From Lederbergia citri (GTDB lineage Bacteria > Bacillota > Bacilli > Bacillales > Bacillaceae_C), in assembly GCF_018343625.1 (NCBI RefSeq), contig NZ_JAGYPG010000007.1:16001-80000 (forward strand): a stretch of 64,000 nt of DNA, given 5' to 3'. Below are positions 1 through 9,043 of the stretch, piece by piece. The notes under the pieces are model-generated. The model was given only the letters and a program-made list of their open reading frames with translations. It was not told the origin of the DNA and did no database searches. The position numbers were made by a program, and so were the translations under genes. How positions within the stretch are numbered: the stretch's first letter is position 1; the number at the start of each line of letters is the position of its first letter.

Positions 1-1568
1 ATGCGTATTTGTTTTCGGGCCCTCGCGGTACTGGTAAAACAAGTGCGGCAAAAATTTTAGCTAAGGCAGTCAATTGCGAAAGAATGCCTATTGCTGAACC
101 TTGCAATGAATGTTCGGCTTGCCGCGGGATCACAGATGGCTCGATTCCAGATGTTATTGAAATTGATGCGGCTTCCAATAATGGAGTAGAAGAAATACGG
201 GATATCCGCGATAAAGTAAAATATGCACCTAATGCTGTCCCATACAAGGTCTACATTATTGATGAAGTGCATATGCTTTCCATTGGCGCGTTTAATGCCC
301 TATTAAAAACATTAGAGGAACCGCCAAAACACGTCATTTTTATTTTGGCGACAACGGAGCCTCATAAAATACCGCTAACAATTATTTCTAGGTGTCAGCG
401 CTTTGATTTTAAACGAATAACAGCTCAAGATATTGTTGGGAGAATGTCTCATATTGCTACAGAATCGGGTCTTCAATATGAAGAGAAGGCGCTGCATATA
501 ATTGCCCGATCTGCGGGCGGTGGAATGAGGGATGCGTTAAGTCTTCTTGATCAAGCCGTTTCATTCAGCACAGAACGTGTTACGGTAGAAGACGCCCTAA
601 CGGTTACAGGTTCAGTTTCTCATAATTATTTGAACAAAATAGGCAGAGCTGTTTATGAAAAAAATATTCCTGAAGCTTTGACTGCTCTTGAGGCATTAAT
701 GTTGGAAGGAAAAGATCCGGCGAGATTTGCAGAAGATTTGATTTTATATTTTCGCGATATTCTCCTTTACAAAACGGCTCCTAACCTAGAGGAATCATTA
801 GAACGGGCCATGCTTGATGAAGATTTTACAAATCTGGCGAAAGAAATACAGCCGGAGCAAATATATAACTATATTGATATACTAAATCATACTCAACAAG
901 AAATGAAATTTTCCAACCATGCCCGTATTTACTTAGAAGTATGTTTAGTCAAACTATGCCAAATAGAATCAAAGAAAGTAGTAGAAGTGGTTGGAATTCA
1001 AGAATTACATGCTAAAATAGAAGGGCTTGAAAAAGAACTTAAAGCATTACGAACAAATCGCCCGGCTATGGAGGAAGTGTCCCAAGCTCAGTCTCCTAAG
1101 AAAACGGCTCGCGCGTCGAAGGAATTCCGAGTAAATACGAGGATGGTAAGAGAAATTTTAACAGATGCGACGAGAGAGGATTTAAATTCCGTCAAGAGTC
1201 ATTGGGGCGAATTACTAGAGGCGCTTAATAGCAGGCAAATGCGCTCACAATCAGCATTGTTGAACGATGCAGAGCCAGCAGCTGCTTCACCAAAAGGATT
1301 CATTTTAAAATTTAAATATGAAATCCATTGTAAAATGGCGATGGAAAACCAGACGTTCTTAGACATCACTTCAAACATCCTTGAAGAAATTACTGGTAAA
1401 AGTCTTCAATTTGTTGGAGTTCCAGAAGACCAGTGGATGCAAATTCGCGAAGAATTTCTACAAAATCAAAAACAGGATGGAAATAAAGATGAGGAAGAAC
1501 ATGAAGATCCACTAATATCTGAAGCAATGAAGTTAGTCGGTGCTGATCTGATTGAATTTAAAAATTAA
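1..1568 (+). CDS. dnaX: DNA polymerase III tau/gamma subunit (5' end outside window)
   Basis: Clamp-loader ATPase of the replicative polymerase; tau also joins the polymerase core to the helicase. The open frame already runs at base 3 (residues A-Y-L-F-S-G), so the start lies upstream and roughly 35 N-terminal residues are missing. Visible: Walker A GPRGTGKT at the very beginning, a cysteine cluster (CNECSAC) of the zinc module, Walker B DEVHML near residue 85, and sensor 1 TTEPHKIPLTIISRCQRF. The variable C-terminal part (after about residue 340) is charged and ends in a domain-V-like stretch. The total length would fit the roughly 560 aa of Bacillus DnaX. It is followed after 26 bases by ebfC and then recR, the usual dnaX-yaaK-recR operon. 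Family assignment is secure. Confidence 0.97.
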   Translation, partial: AYLFSGPRGTGKTSAAKILAKAVNCERMPIAEPCNECSACRGITDGSIPDVIEIDAASNNGVEEIRDIRDKVKYAPNAVPYKVYIIDEVHMLSIGAFNALLKTLEEPPKHVIFILATTEPHKIPLTIISRCQRFDFKRITAQDIVGRMSHIATESGLQYEEKALHIIARSAGGGMRDALSLLDQAVSFSTERVTVEDALTVTGSVSHNYLNKIGRAVYEKNIPEALTALEALMLEGKDPARFAEDLILYFRDILLYKTAPNLEESLERAMLDEDFTNLAKEIQPEQIYNYIDILNHTQQEMKFSNHARIYLEVCLVKLCQIESKKVVEVVGIQELHAKIEGLEKELKALRTNRPAMEEVSQAQSPKKTARASKEFRVNTRMVREILTDATREDLNSVKSHWGELLEALNSRQMRSQSALLNDAEPAAASPKGFILKFKYEIHCKMAMENQTFLDITSNILEEITGKSLQFVGVPEDQWMQIREEFLQNQKQDGNKDEEEHEDPLISEAMKLVGADLIEFKN

Positions 1569-1594
1569 ATGATTATTTTTGGAGGTCATAAAAG

Positions 1595-1915
1595 ATGATG
1601 CGTGGAATGGGAAATATGCAAGGTATGATGAAACAAATGCAAAAAATGCAAAAGAAGATGGCTGAAGCACAGGAAAAATTAGGGGAAGAGCGTATTGAAG
1701 GTACGGCTGGCGGCGGTATGGTAACTGTTATCGTATCTGGCCATAAGGAAGTCATTGAAGTAAATATAAAAGAAGAAGTAGTGGACCCAGAAGATATTGA
1801 AATGTTACAGGATCTTGTCCTAGCTGCAACAAATGATGCGCTAAAAAAAGCAGATGATTTAACAAATCAAACGATGGGACAATTTACTAAAGGCATCAAT
1901 CTTCCAGGGTTTTAG
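1595..1915 (+). CDS. ebfC: YbaB/EbfC family nucleoid-associated protein YaaK
   Basis: Small DNA-binding protein of the YbaB/EbfC family, a dimeric nucleoid-associated protein whose cellular role is poorly defined. 106 aa. The N-terminus is methionine/glutamine/lysine rich with an amphipathic helix ([17 protein letters not shown]), followed by the glycine-rich turn GTAGGGMV and the conserved [19 protein letters not shown] block. GGAGGT at 1581-1586 lies 8 bases before the first of two adjacent ATG codons (1595, 1598); I take the first. It sits between dnaX and recR with no terminator on either side, so co-transcription is expected, as in other Firmicutes. Confidence 0.95.
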   Translation: MMRGMGNMQGMMKQMQKMQKKMAEAQEKLGEERIEGTAGGGMVTVIVSGHKEVIEVNIKEEVVDPEDIEMLQDLVLAATNDALKKADDLTNQTMGQFTKGINLPGF

Positions 1916-1926
1916 GAGGTCATTTG

Positions 1927-2523
1927 ATGCATTACCCAGAACCGATATCAAAGCTTATCGACAGCTTTATGAAACTGCCGGGTATTGGGCCCAAAACAGC
2001 AGCCCGCCTGGCGTTTTTTGTTCTTAGTATGAAGGAAGAAACCGTATTGGATTTTGCAAAGGCCCTTGTCAATGCGAAAAGGGACTTAGGCTATTGTTCC
2101 GTTTGTGGCCATATTACGGATCAAGATCCTTGCTATATATGCAAAGATCCACGCCGCGACCGTAGCGTGATTTGTACAGTCCAAGAGCCTAAAGATGTCA
2201 TCGCTATGGAAAAAATGAAGGAATACAATGGGCTATATCATGTGTTGCATGGTTCTATTTCCCCAATGGAGGGAATCGGCCCTGAAGATATTAACATACC
2301 GGATTTACTGAAAAGATTACAAGATGAAACAGTCCAAGAGGTTATTTTGGCAACGAACCCTAATATCGAAGGGGAAGCGACAGCCATGTATATCTCACGT
2401 CTTTTAAAACCATCAGGAATTAAAGTAACGAGAATCGCTCATGGGCTCCCGGTAGGCGGAGACTTAGAGTATGCTGATGAAGTCACCCTCTCAAAAGCAC
2501 TTGAAGGAAGAAGAGAAATCTAG
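1927..2523 (+). CDS. recR: Recombination mediator RecR
   Basis: RecR acts with RecF/RecO to load RecA on single-stranded gaps. 198 aa, exactly the usual length. Order of parts: helix-hairpin-helix ([13 protein letters not shown], residues about 18-30), four-cysteine zinc finger (CSVCGH ... CYIC, about 57-72), TOPRIM domain with [10 protein letters not shown], and the C-terminal [14 protein letters not shown] Walker-like segment. A TTG at 1924 precedes the ATG, but ATG 1927 gives the family N-terminus [14 protein letters not shown] and lies 8 bases after AGGAGGT (1914-1920). It overlaps nothing and follows ebfC by 11 bases. Confidence 0.97.
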   Translation: MHYPEPISKLIDSFMKLPGIGPKTAARLAFFVLSMKEETVLDFAKALVNAKRDLGYCSVCGHITDQDPCYICKDPRRDRSVICTVQEPKDVIAMEKMKEYNGLYHVLHGSISPMEGIGPEDINIPDLLKRLQDETVQEVILATNPNIEGEATAMYISRLLKPSGIKVTRIAHGLPVGGDLEYADEVTLSKALEGRREI

Positions 2524-2541
2524 AGGTGGAGGGAGCCTGTC

Positions 2542-2766
2542 GTGTTTAAGAAAAAGAAAAAGCTCCGTAGGGAATATGATCAACAATTAATTGAGCTGAT
2601 GGACACAACAAAAAAGGATTGGATGATTCAATCTCAGCTATTAAAGATGAGTTTTGAAAAAAGCGATGATTTGCAAGTACTCACCCAACTTGCAAAAGCG
2701 AAATACTTTTTTTTATTTCATGAAGCAAAAGTAAGAAAAATCTCCATAAATAAATATGGAATATAA
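2542..2766 (+). CDS. yaaL: YaaL family (DUF2508) small protein
   Basis: 74-aa protein of unknown function that occupies the recR-bofA interval in Bacillus. GTG start at 2542 with GGTGGAGGGAG just upstream. The sequence opens with a lysine run (FKKKKKLRREYDQQL), is mainly helical and charged, and has the family's KAKYFFLFHEAK segment near the end. No signal peptide or membrane segment. Assignment rests on position, length and the AKYFF motif. Its function is not established here or, as far as I know, elsewhere. Confidence 0.85.
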   Translation: MFKKKKKLRREYDQQLIELMDTTKKDWMIQSQLLKMSFEKSDDLQVLTQLAKAKYFFLFHEAKVRKISINKYGI

Positions 2767-2784
2767 CAAAAAGTTCTTTTCGGA

Positions 2785-2816
2785 CAATCCTTTCATACAA
2801 TTAATTAAAAGGATTG
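2785..2816 (+). repeat. 9-bp inverted repeat upstream of bofA
   Basis: CAATCCTTT (2785-2793) and AAAGGATTG (2808-2816) are perfect complements separated by 14 bases. There is no U-run after the right arm. The bofA Shine-Dalgarno sequence (GGGAGG, 2821-2826) starts only 4 bases beyond it, so the hairpin could influence bofA translation or mRNA stability. That role is inference. Confidence 0.45.
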
Positions 2817-2834
2817 ATCCGGGAGGGACGGGAT

Positions 2835-3098
2835 TTGGAGTCAATTATTATCATATCTACACTTTGCGTGTTGATTATTTTCTTGTTAATGGCTGGCTTA
2901 CCAGGTAAGGTTTTAAAGTGGATTGGCCAAGCATGTATGAAGCTAGTGATTGGGGCATTGTTTTTATTTTTTTTGAACGCAATCGGAAATCAATTTGGGG
3001 TTTTCGTGCCGATTAATTTTGCCACATCGGCTATATCTGGATTTTTGGGAATACCAGGAGTAGCAGCTTTAGCGATGATTCAATTATGGATTTTATAA
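2835..3098 (+). CDS. bofA: Pro-sigma-K processing inhibitor BofA
   Basis: Integral membrane protein of the outer forespore membrane that, with SpoIVFA, holds the protease SpoIVFB inactive until the forespore signal arrives. The open frame extends to a TTG at 2814, but TTG 2835 lies 8 bases after GGGAGG and gives 87 aa, the exact family length. Two hydrophobic segments are seen (about residues 3-25 and 34-55), followed by the conserved C-terminal motif VPINFATSAISGFLGIPGVA. The gene is followed by its own terminator and then tRNA genes. Confidence 0.95.
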   Translation: MESIIIISTLCVLIIFLLMAGLPGKVLKWIGQACMKLVIGALFLFFLNAIGNQFGVFVPINFATSAISGFLGIPGVAALAMIQLWIL

Positions 3099-3099
3099 T

Positions 3100-3129
3100 A
3101 TCTACTCCATTAAGGGGTGGATTTTTTTT
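3100..3129 (+). terminator. Rho-independent terminator of the recR-bofA unit
   Basis: ATCTACTCC (3100-3108) pairs with GGGGTGGAT (3114-3122), including G-U pairs, around the loop ATTAA, and is followed by eight T. Confidence 0.8.
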
Positions 3130-3137
3130 ATGAGTAA

Positions 3138-3166
3138 TTGACACTGATTTATAACCATGATAGGAT
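3138..3166 (+). promoter_or_regulatory. Sigma-A promoter for the tRNA-Ile/tRNA-Ala unit
   Basis: TTGACA (3138-3143) and TAGGAT (3161-3166) are separated by 17 bases, and the tRNA begins 20 bases after the -10 box. This shows the tRNA pair is an independent transcription unit rather than the interior of an rRNA operon. Confidence 0.75.
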
Positions 3167-3186
3167 ATAAAAGTCGTTTATAGTGT

Positions 3187-3260
<74 letters not shown>

Positions 3261-3277
3261 TCACCCCACATGATAAC

Positions 3278-3350
3278 GGGGCCTTAGCTCAGCTGGGAGA
3301 GCGCCTGCTTTGCACGCAGGAGGTCAGCGGTTCGATCCCGCTAGGCTCCA
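3278..3350 (+). tRNA. tRNA-Ala (anticodon TGC)
   Basis: 73 bases. The acceptor GGGGCCT (3278-3284) pairs with AGGCTCC (3343-3349), including a wobble, discriminator A3350. The anticodon stem/loop CCTGCTTTGCACGCAGG gives TGC. CCA is not encoded (TAT follows). The Ile-Ala order is that of the spacer tRNAs of Bacillus rrn operons, but no 16S, 23S or 5S sequence flanks them here. Confidence 0.96.
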
Positions 3351-3354
3351 TATA

Positions 3355-3505
3355 GAAAAGCGAAAGCGCCTTGCTCATCGACGTACAAACTTCAGGGCCT
3401 CTGACTGAGATAAAGGAAACACGACGAGGAACGAGTCGATGTTCACTTATCGTAGGGAAGAGGGCAAGAAGTTTGCTAGTCGATAGGCGCTGTAGCTGGG
3501 CAAAG
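3355..3505 (-). repeat. Dispersed hairpin element, B type, downstream of tRNA-Ala
   Basis: Starts 4 bases after tRNA-Ala. Ends: GAAAAGCGAAAGCGCC ... GGCGCTGTAGCTGGGCA. Arms ATCGACGTACAAACTTC (3377-3393) and GAAGTTTGCTAGTCGAT (3468-3484) pair over 14 of 17 positions, and GCGCC/GGCGC pair outside them. It lies before the terminator at 3529, so it should be transcribed as part of the tRNA precursor. Confidence 0.85.
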
Positions 3506-3528
3506 AAAAGCAAATTCTACATATAATA

Positions 3529-3571
3529 AAAGGACATGATTTGGTGAATGCACCACATCGTGTCCTTTTTT
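3529..3571 (+). terminator. Terminator of the tRNA-Ile/tRNA-Ala unit
   Basis: An 18-position stem (3529-3546 with 3551-3568, one mismatch and one G-U) around the loop AATG, followed by a T-run. It begins 24 bases after the B element, which places the element inside the tRNA transcript. Confidence 0.85.
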
Positions 3572-3712
3572 AGTATTATCCTTCAGTACAAACACAGCAA
3601 CTGTCCCAAATGCATACAATTAAATTGCAGAGTTTCGTAATATGAAAAATGTTAAAAATTGTGTATACAAATAAAGGGAACGGCGCAAACTGATATGTAT
3701 GGAGGTGGAGAT

Positions 3713-3886
3713 GTGGAAAAATGCATAATTTGTGAAGAAACTGATAAACAAGGAATTCATCTTTATACATCTTTTATTTGCACAGATTGTGAGAAAGCTA
3801 TTATTGCCACAAGTACGAAGGATCCAATTTATAAATATTATATTAAACAATTAAAAGCGATAACAGAAAAGAAGATATTTTCATAA
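3713..3886 (+). CDS. csfB: Anti-sigma-G factor Gin (CsfB)
   Basis: Small zinc-binding protein that inhibits sigma-G (and sigma-E) outside its proper time in sporulation. GTG start at 3713, preceded by GGAGGTGG (3701-3708), gives 57 aa. The longer open frame upstream (to 3659) reads through that ribosome-binding site and is rejected. The two zinc CxxC pairs are visible (CIIC near residue 4, CTDC near residue 24), with the conserved GIHLYTSFIC and STKDP segments. It follows the tRNA pair, the place where B. subtilis has csfB after rrnA, and has its own terminator. Confidence 0.93.
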   Translation: MEKCIICEETDKQGIHLYTSFICTDCEKAIIATSTKDPIYKYYIKQLKAITEKKIFS

Positions 3887-3893
3887 ATTTGCC

Positions 3894-3920
3894 CAGGCTA
3901 AAAGTTAGCCTGTTTTTTTT
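3894..3920 (+). terminator. Terminator of csfB
   Basis: CAGGCTAA (3894-3901) and TTAGCCTG (3905-3912), a perfect 8-bp stem with loop AAG, then eight T. Confidence 0.9.
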
Positions 3921-3972
3921 AAGTCCAAATAGTACAATAAAAGGAAAGAAATGATGTAAGAGAGGTTTTTAT

Positions 3973-5391
3973 ATGCACCAAAAGAGTATGCCTCTATACG
4001 AAAGTCTAGTCAACCATATTTCAAAAAATCCAATTTCCTTCCATGTCCCAGGACATAAAAATGGTGAGTTATTTAGTGAAGAAATCCCTTTTAAGTCCTT
4101 TGCCAAGTTTGATGTCACGGAGCTTTTAGGCTTAGATGATTTGCACGATCCGCAGGAAGTGATTAAGGAAGCTCAGGATCTACTCTCAGCATTATACCGT
4201 TCTAGGAAAAGCTACTTTCTTGTCAATGGAAGTACGGTAGGGAATTTAGCGATGATTTTGGCTGCTTGCCAGGAAGATGACACTGTCTTAGTGCAGCGAA
4301 ACTGTCATAAATCTATATTAAATGGTCTAATGCTTGCAAAAGTGAAACCTGTTTTCTTTTCACCTGACATTAATAAAAATCTTTTGATACCATCGGGGCC
4401 AAATCAAAAAGTCATCCAGTACGCCATTGAGAAAAATCCTCATGCAAAAATATTGATACTCACGTACCCTGACTATTATGGACAAACCTATAATATTAAG
4501 GAAATTATTGATTTTGCACATGAACATAACATAGTCGTACTAGTAGATGAAGCTCACGGAGCACATTTCCAGCTAGGAAATCCATTTCCTCCATCTGCAC
4601 TTCAGCTTGGCGCAGATATCGTTGTTCATTCTGCTCATAAAACATTACCGGCGATGACGATGGGATCTTTTTTACATATTAATAGTGAAAGAATTAATGA
4701 GCAAAAAGTGGAATTTTACTTAAATGTTCTGCAATCAAGCAGTCCTTCTTATCCGATTATGGCCTCGCTTGATTATGCACGTTATTATCTTGGTAATTAT
4801 ACAGAAGAGGATAGAGATGTTTTCATTCATGAGAGAAAATTGTATATCCGAAAATTGCAGGAGGTTTCCGGTCTCACTGTTATGACAAGTGATGATCCGC
4901 TTAAATTAATACTCCGTCATGAAAATTTATCTGGCTTTGAATTACAGGAACAGCTTGAAAAAGTATGCGTAATTCCTGAACTGGCTGACCCGTATCAGGT
5001 ATTGCTTATTCTCCCATTAATAAAACAGGGGATGAGTTTTCCGTTTACGAAAGCTATCGATGGAATTCGTCAGGTTTCTTTAAAATCACTAAGGAAATCT
5101 AAAGAAAACAATATTCTTTTCGAAATGAAAAATCCTATTGATTTAGTGGAACTATCTTATTCTTATAAAGAAATGCTCAATATGCCGTATGAATGGGTAT
5201 ACATAAATCAATCTGTCGGAAGGATTGCAGCAAAAATGATTATTCCGTATCCTCCGGGTATTCCATTATTCTTACCTGGCGAAAAAATTACGGATGAACA
5301 TATTACTCAACTTCAAAAACTTTTACAAGCAGGTGCTCGTTTTCAAGGAGAAACACAATTAAAACAAGGGAAGATTGCGGTTTTTATTTGA
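3973..5391 (+). CDS. yaaO: Orn/Lys/Arg decarboxylase family protein YaaO
   Basis: PLP-dependent fold-type I decarboxylase related to arginine/lysine decarboxylases. The substrate is not evident from sequence. 472 aa. Visible: N-terminal FHVPGHKNG, the glycine/serine loop NGSTVGNLAM, the cofactor aspartate in VLVDEAHGAH (about residue 196), and the Schiff-base lysine in SAHKTLPAMTMGS (about residue 223). The C-terminal domain has IPYPPGIPLFLPGE. In B. subtilis it lies directly before tmk, as here, but xpaC and yaaN, which precede it there, are absent. Confidence 0.9.
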   Translation: MHQKSMPLYESLVNHISKNPISFHVPGHKNGELFSEEIPFKSFAKFDVTELLGLDDLHDPQEVIKEAQDLLSALYRSRKSYFLVNGSTVGNLAMILAACQEDDTVLVQRNCHKSILNGLMLAKVKPVFFSPDINKNLLIPSGPNQKVIQYAIEKNPHAKILILTYPDYYGQTYNIKEIIDFAHEHNIVVLVDEAHGAHFQLGNPFPPSALQLGADIVVHSAHKTLPAMTMGSFLHINSERINEQKVEFYLNVLQSSSPSYPIMASLDYARYYLGNYTEEDRDVFIHERKLYIRKLQEVSGLTVMTSDDPLKLILRHENLSGFELQEQLEKVCVIPELADPYQVLLILPLIKQGMSFPFTKAIDGIRQVSLKSLRKSKENNILFEMKNPIDLVELSYSYKEMLNMPYEWVYINQSVGRIAAKMIIPYPPGIPLFLPGEKITDEHITQLQKLLQAGARFQGETQLKQGKIAVFI

Positions 5392-5428
5392 AAGATAAGG
5401 ACGAAGGTATAAAATATTGAGTATACTT

Positions 5429-5530
5429 TTTACAAAGTACATCGCTAAAAGGCACATTGTGTTTCTTTTATCTCAGTCAAATGCCCTGAAGTTTTTACGA
5501 CGATGGACAGGCGCTTTCGCTGTTCTTATA
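5429..5530 (+). repeat. Partial B-type element flanked by a 9-bp direct repeat
   Basis: The right half of the B element (TTTATCTCAGTC ... GACAGGCGCTTTCGC) lies between two copies of AGTATACTT (5420-5428 and 5530-5538). The left half is missing or unrecognisable. The flanking repeat could be a target-site duplication or a chance palindromic pair (GTATAC). Confidence 0.6.
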
Positions 5531-5572
5531 GTATACTTAAACCACATCTAGCAGTGCTTATGGAGGAAAAGA

Positions 5573-6211
5573 ATGCAGGGATTATTTATTACATTTGAAG
5601 GACCTGAGGGAGCGGGGAAAACTACGATTCTTCAAAAACTCGCAAAGGAATTGGAAGAGCAACAGTTTAACGTCGTGTTAACCCGGGAACCAGGTGGGAT
5701 TCAAATTTCAGAACAAATTAGAAAAATTATACTTGATCCAAATCATACGACGATGGATGGCAGGACAGAGGCATTATTATATGCAGCAGCGCGTAGACAG
5801 CATTTAATTGAGAAAGTAGTTCCGGCGTTGGAACGTGGTGCCATCGTCCTATGTGATCGATTTATCGATAGTTCGCTTGCTTATCAAGGGCATGCAAGAG
5901 GTATAGGGATTGATGAAATATTTACGATTAATCAGTTTGCTATTCAAGATTTAATGCCCGATAAGACTTTATATTTTGATGTAGATCCTGAAGTTGGATT
6001 GAAGAGAATTGAAAAACATAAAGGGCGGGAAATCAATCGCTTGGATTTAGAAAAACTAGATTTTCATTATCGTGTAAGGGAAGGGTATAAAACTCTATTA
6101 CACATGTTTCCAGATCGCATCGTTGAAATAGACGCCAGTGCATCATTTGAGACAGTTTATTCTCATGCAAAAAGTTTAGTAGAAGAGCTAATTGCAAAAA
6201 ATTTAAAATAG
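5573..6211 (+). CDS. tmk: Thymidylate kinase
   Basis: Phosphorylates dTMP to dTDP with ATP. 212 aa, the normal length. P-loop GPEGAGKTT (residues 10-18), the DRF motif [13 protein letters not shown] with catalytic arginine (about residue 98), TREPGG for dTMP binding, and the lid region around residues 145-160. GGAGGA precedes the ATG by 5 bases. It stands downstream of yaaO and a partial repeat, and upstream of darA, with no terminator between tmk and darA. Confidence 0.97.
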   Translation: MQGLFITFEGPEGAGKTTILQKLAKELEEQQFNVVLTREPGGIQISEQIRKIILDPNHTTMDGRTEALLYAAARRQHLIEKVVPALERGAIVLCDRFIDSSLAYQGHARGIGIDEIFTINQFAIQDLMPDKTLYFDVDPEVGLKRIEKHKGREINRLDLEKLDFHYRVREGYKTLLHMFPDRIVEIDASASFETVYSHAKSLVEELIAKNLK

Positions 6212-6314
6212 GCATTAAATTCGTGAGAAAATTCATGAATATCGATGTAACATACTAAGAATAGCTGATATAATAATAAATAAGAGGTATGCAGCAAATA
6301 TTATGGAGGGGTGA

Positions 6315-6650
<336 letters not shown>

Positions 6651-6697
6651 TGCAATATTACATTGTTTATAGATTATTTTAAAAAGATAGCGAGTGA

Positions 6698-7708
6698 ATG
6701 AATGCCATGAGTTGGCAGGAATTTGAACAAGAGCAACCGTTTGCAGCGAAAATGTTAAAAAGCAGCATTGAAAAGGACCGTGTAGCCCACGCCTATTTAT
6801 TTGAAGGGGAACGAGGTACAGGTAAGCGTGCTGCAAGCATTTTAATCGCTGCAAGTTTGTTCTGCGAAAATATACAGCATAACTTTATTCCGTGTGGAGA
6901 CTGTGTGAATTGTAAAAGGATTAAACATGGCAACCATCCCGATATTCATATCGTTGAACCAGACGGATTGTCGATAAAAATTGAACAAATTCGTTCATTA
7001 CGAACAGAATTTAGTAAATCAGGGGTAGAATCGAAGAAAAAATTATATCTCATCATAGATGCAGAAAAGATGACCATTCCAGCAGCTAATAGCTTGTTGA
7101 AGTTTCTAGAAGAACCGAATGTTGAAACAACGGCTATTCTTGTAACAGAACAACCTCAACGCATCCTTCCAACGATTTTATCGCGTTGTCAAACGGTATC
7201 TTTTAAGGCGATCCCTGGTGAAGTGTTGACTAGAAAACTGCAGGATGCTGGAATAAATAACATAAAAGCCCCTCTTTTAGCCGCCATTACTAATCATTTA
7301 CAGGAAGCTTTAGAGTTGGATGGTGATGATTGGTTTGCACAAGCAAGAAAAATAGTGTTAAACTTATATGAAGTCCAGAAGAAGGGGACACTTTACGCCA
7401 TGACTTCTCTTCAGGATGAATGGATACACCATTTTAAAGAAAAAGCACAAATAGATTTGGGATTAAATCTTTTGCTTCTTATATATAAAGATTTACTTTA
7501 TATTCAATTAGGGAAAGAAGAACAGCTTGTCTATCCCGATTGGCGGGAAAAATTTGCAGCGGATGCGTTGCAAACCTCTTCAAGAAGGCTGTCTGAACAA
7601 ATGAGTGCAATTTTGGAAGCCAAACGGAAATTAAATGCAAATATGAATCCCCATCTTTTGATGGAACAGCTTTTGCTAAGTTTGCAGGGGGGACCTTCTT
7701 GTGTATAA
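6698..7708 (+). CDS. holB: DNA polymerase III delta-prime subunit
   Basis: Clamp-loader subunit that works with DnaX and HolA. 336 aa. GERGTGKR replaces a canonical Walker A (GERGTGKR rather than GxxxxGKT), as expected for the non-hydrolysing delta-prime. Zinc cysteines CGDCVNCKR and the SRCQTVSFK sensor region are present, with NSLLKFLEEP before it. ATG 6698 and ATG 6707 are both possible; neither has a strong ribosome-binding site. The 3' end overlaps ricT by 8 bases. Confidence 0.94.
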   Translation: MNAMSWQEFEQEQPFAAKMLKSSIEKDRVAHAYLFEGERGTGKRAASILIAASLFCENIQHNFIPCGDCVNCKRIKHGNHPDIHIVEPDGLSIKIEQIRSLRTEFSKSGVESKKKLYLIIDAEKMTIPAANSLLKFLEEPNVETTAILVTEQPQRILPTILSRCQTVSFKAIPGEVLTRKLQDAGINNIKAPLLAAITNHLQEALELDGDDWFAQARKIVLNLYEVQKKGTLYAMTSLQDEWIHHFKEKAQIDLGLNLLLLIYKDLLYIQLGKEEQLVYPDWREKFAADALQTSSRRLSEQMSAILEAKRKLNANMNPHLLMEQLLLSLQGGPSCV

Positions 7709-8528
7709 TGTTGTAGGTGTCCGGTTTAAAAAAGCCGGTAAAATATATTATTTTGATCCAGGCGATTTTCCAATCCGCAAGAATGACTTTGTCATCGTGG
7801 AAACGGCCCGTGGCATTGAATACGGTAAAGCCGTTACGGATAAAAAGCAAGTACATGATCATGATGTCGTTCTTCCACTTAAAAAAGTGGTGCGGATGGC
7901 AGATCAAAAGGATCAATTAAATGTTGAAGAAAATAAAATCGCGGCAGAAGAGGCATATCAAGTTTGTAACGAGAAAATTATCGAACATGACCTTGATATG
8001 AAACTTGTAGATGTCGAATATACATTTGATCGAAATAAAGTCATTTTTTATTTTACAGCAGATGGTAGAATAGATTTTCGCGATCTCGTAAAGGACTTAG
8101 CGGCGATTTTTAGGACGAGAATTGAGCTAAGACAAATTGGCGTAAGGGATGAAGCGAAAATGTTAGGTGGAATTGGTCCTTGTGGCCGTATGCTTTGCTG
8201 TTCCACGTTTTTAGGAGATTTTGAGCCTGTTTCAATTAAAATGGCGAAAGATCAAAATTTATCCCTAAATCCTACTAAAATATCCGGTCTTTGTGGAAGA
8301 CTGATGTGTTGTCTAAAATACGAAAATGATGAATATGAGGCAGCGAAGGCAGAATTGCCGGATGTTGGTGATGATATTAATACACCTGATGGATCGGGGA
8401 AGGTCATTGGGTTAAATATATTAGAGCGCTTGATTCAAGTAGAATTGCCAGAGCAAGAGCGCATATTGGAATACACACTTGAAGATATTTCTAGTGAAAG
8501 TGCAACATCTATCCCGGCTAGGGAATAA
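7701..8528 (+). CDS. ricT: PSP1-domain protein RicT (YaaT), subunit of the RicA/F/T complex
   Basis: Part of the YmcA-YlbF-YaaT complex that carries iron-sulfur clusters and assists RNase Y-dependent mRNA maturation, needed for competence, biofilm formation and sporulation. 275 aa. GTG start 7701 lies after GGGGGGAC (7687-7694), and the reading frame overlaps holB. The PSP1 domain is recognisable by GGIGPCGRMLCCSTFLGDF and SGLCGRLMCCLKYE, which hold the conserved cysteines. The C-terminus after about residue 215 is a KOW-like segment (PDGSGKVIGLN). Confidence 0.95.
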   Translation: MYNVVGVRFKKAGKIYYFDPGDFPIRKNDFVIVETARGIEYGKAVTDKKQVHDHDVVLPLKKVVRMADQKDQLNVEENKIAAEEAYQVCNEKIIEHDLDMKLVDVEYTFDRNKVIFYFTADGRIDFRDLVKDLAAIFRTRIELRQIGVRDEAKMLGGIGPCGRMLCCSTFLGDFEPVSIKMAKDQNLSLNPTKISGLCGRLMCCLKYENDEYEAAKAELPDVGDDINTPDGSGKVIGLNILERLIQVELPEQERILEYTLEDISSESATSIPARE

Positions 8529-8541
8529 TGAGGTGTAAGTC

Positions 8542-8907
8542 ATGGATAAAAAGGAGTTCTTCGATTCAGTTAGCAGCATGGAAATGCAAATTGGACATTT
8601 ATATCAACAGCTTGGAGAACTAAAGCAACATCTTGCTAAGCTAATTGAAGAAAACCACGTTTTGAAACTTGAAAATGACCATTTGCGCAAGGCTATGGAA
8701 AAAGAAACTCCAGAATCAGATACCTCATCTGATCAAGGAAATACTCCGGGAAAAAGTGTGTACGAAAAGATTTCTGAAATTGGCGAAGGCTATGATAATT
8801 TGGCAAGGCTCTATCAAGAAGGCTTCCATATTTGCAATGTCCACTTTGGCAGCCCCCGTCGTGACGAAGATTGTTTGTTTTGTTTATCTTTTTTGAATAA
8901 AAAATAA
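8542..8907 (+). CDS. yabA: Replication initiation control protein YabA
   Basis: Binds DnaA and DnaN and limits re-initiation at oriC. 121 aa. The N-terminal half is a coiled coil (about residues 5-55, heptads of leucine/isoleucine), then a low-complexity linker rich in S/T/E, then the C-terminal zinc site HICNVHFG ... CLFC at the extreme end. It follows ricT by 13 bases with the usual darA-holB-ricT-yabA order, and a terminator comes directly afterwards. Confidence 0.96.
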   Translation: MDKKEFFDSVSSMEMQIGHLYQQLGELKQHLAKLIEENHVLKLENDHLRKAMEKETPESDTSSDQGNTPGKSVYEKISEIGEGYDNLARLYQEGFHICNVHFGSPRRDEDCLFCLSFLNKK

Positions 8908-8918
8908 TACAATGCTAA

Positions 8919-8951
8919 GCCTTCCTCTTATATTGAGGAGGGTTCTTTTAT
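8919..8951 (+). terminator. Probable terminator after yabA
   Basis: GCCTTCCTC (8919-8927) pairs with GAGGAGGGT (8935-8943), including two wobbles; loop of 7, then a T-rich but interrupted tail TTCTTTTATTT. Confidence 0.65.
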
Positions 8952-9010
8952 TTAAAAATAGGAAATTAATTGTATTAGTTATGAAAAGCTTATGTGAAGT
9001 CCTGCTGCAA

Positions 9011-9026
9011 GGCACTTCCGCTTTTC
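9011..9026 (+). repeat. Remnant end of a dispersed hairpin element
   Basis: GGCACTTCCGCTTTTC is identical over 16 bases to the right end of the B element at 44812-44827. No left part is recognisable. It lies just before the trmN6 ribosome-binding site. Confidence 0.5.
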
Positions 9027-9043
9027 TATTTGGAGAGTGCGTA

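Noticed and set aside
3289-3513. 74-codon open frame on the - strand
   Set aside because: It overlaps tRNA-Ala and the B repeat; no ribosome-binding site; an artefact of repeat composition.
8912-9043. N-terminal extension of yabB by 44 residues
   Set aside because: It reads through the yabA terminator and a repeat remnant; ATG 9044 has a good ribosome-binding site and gives the family length.
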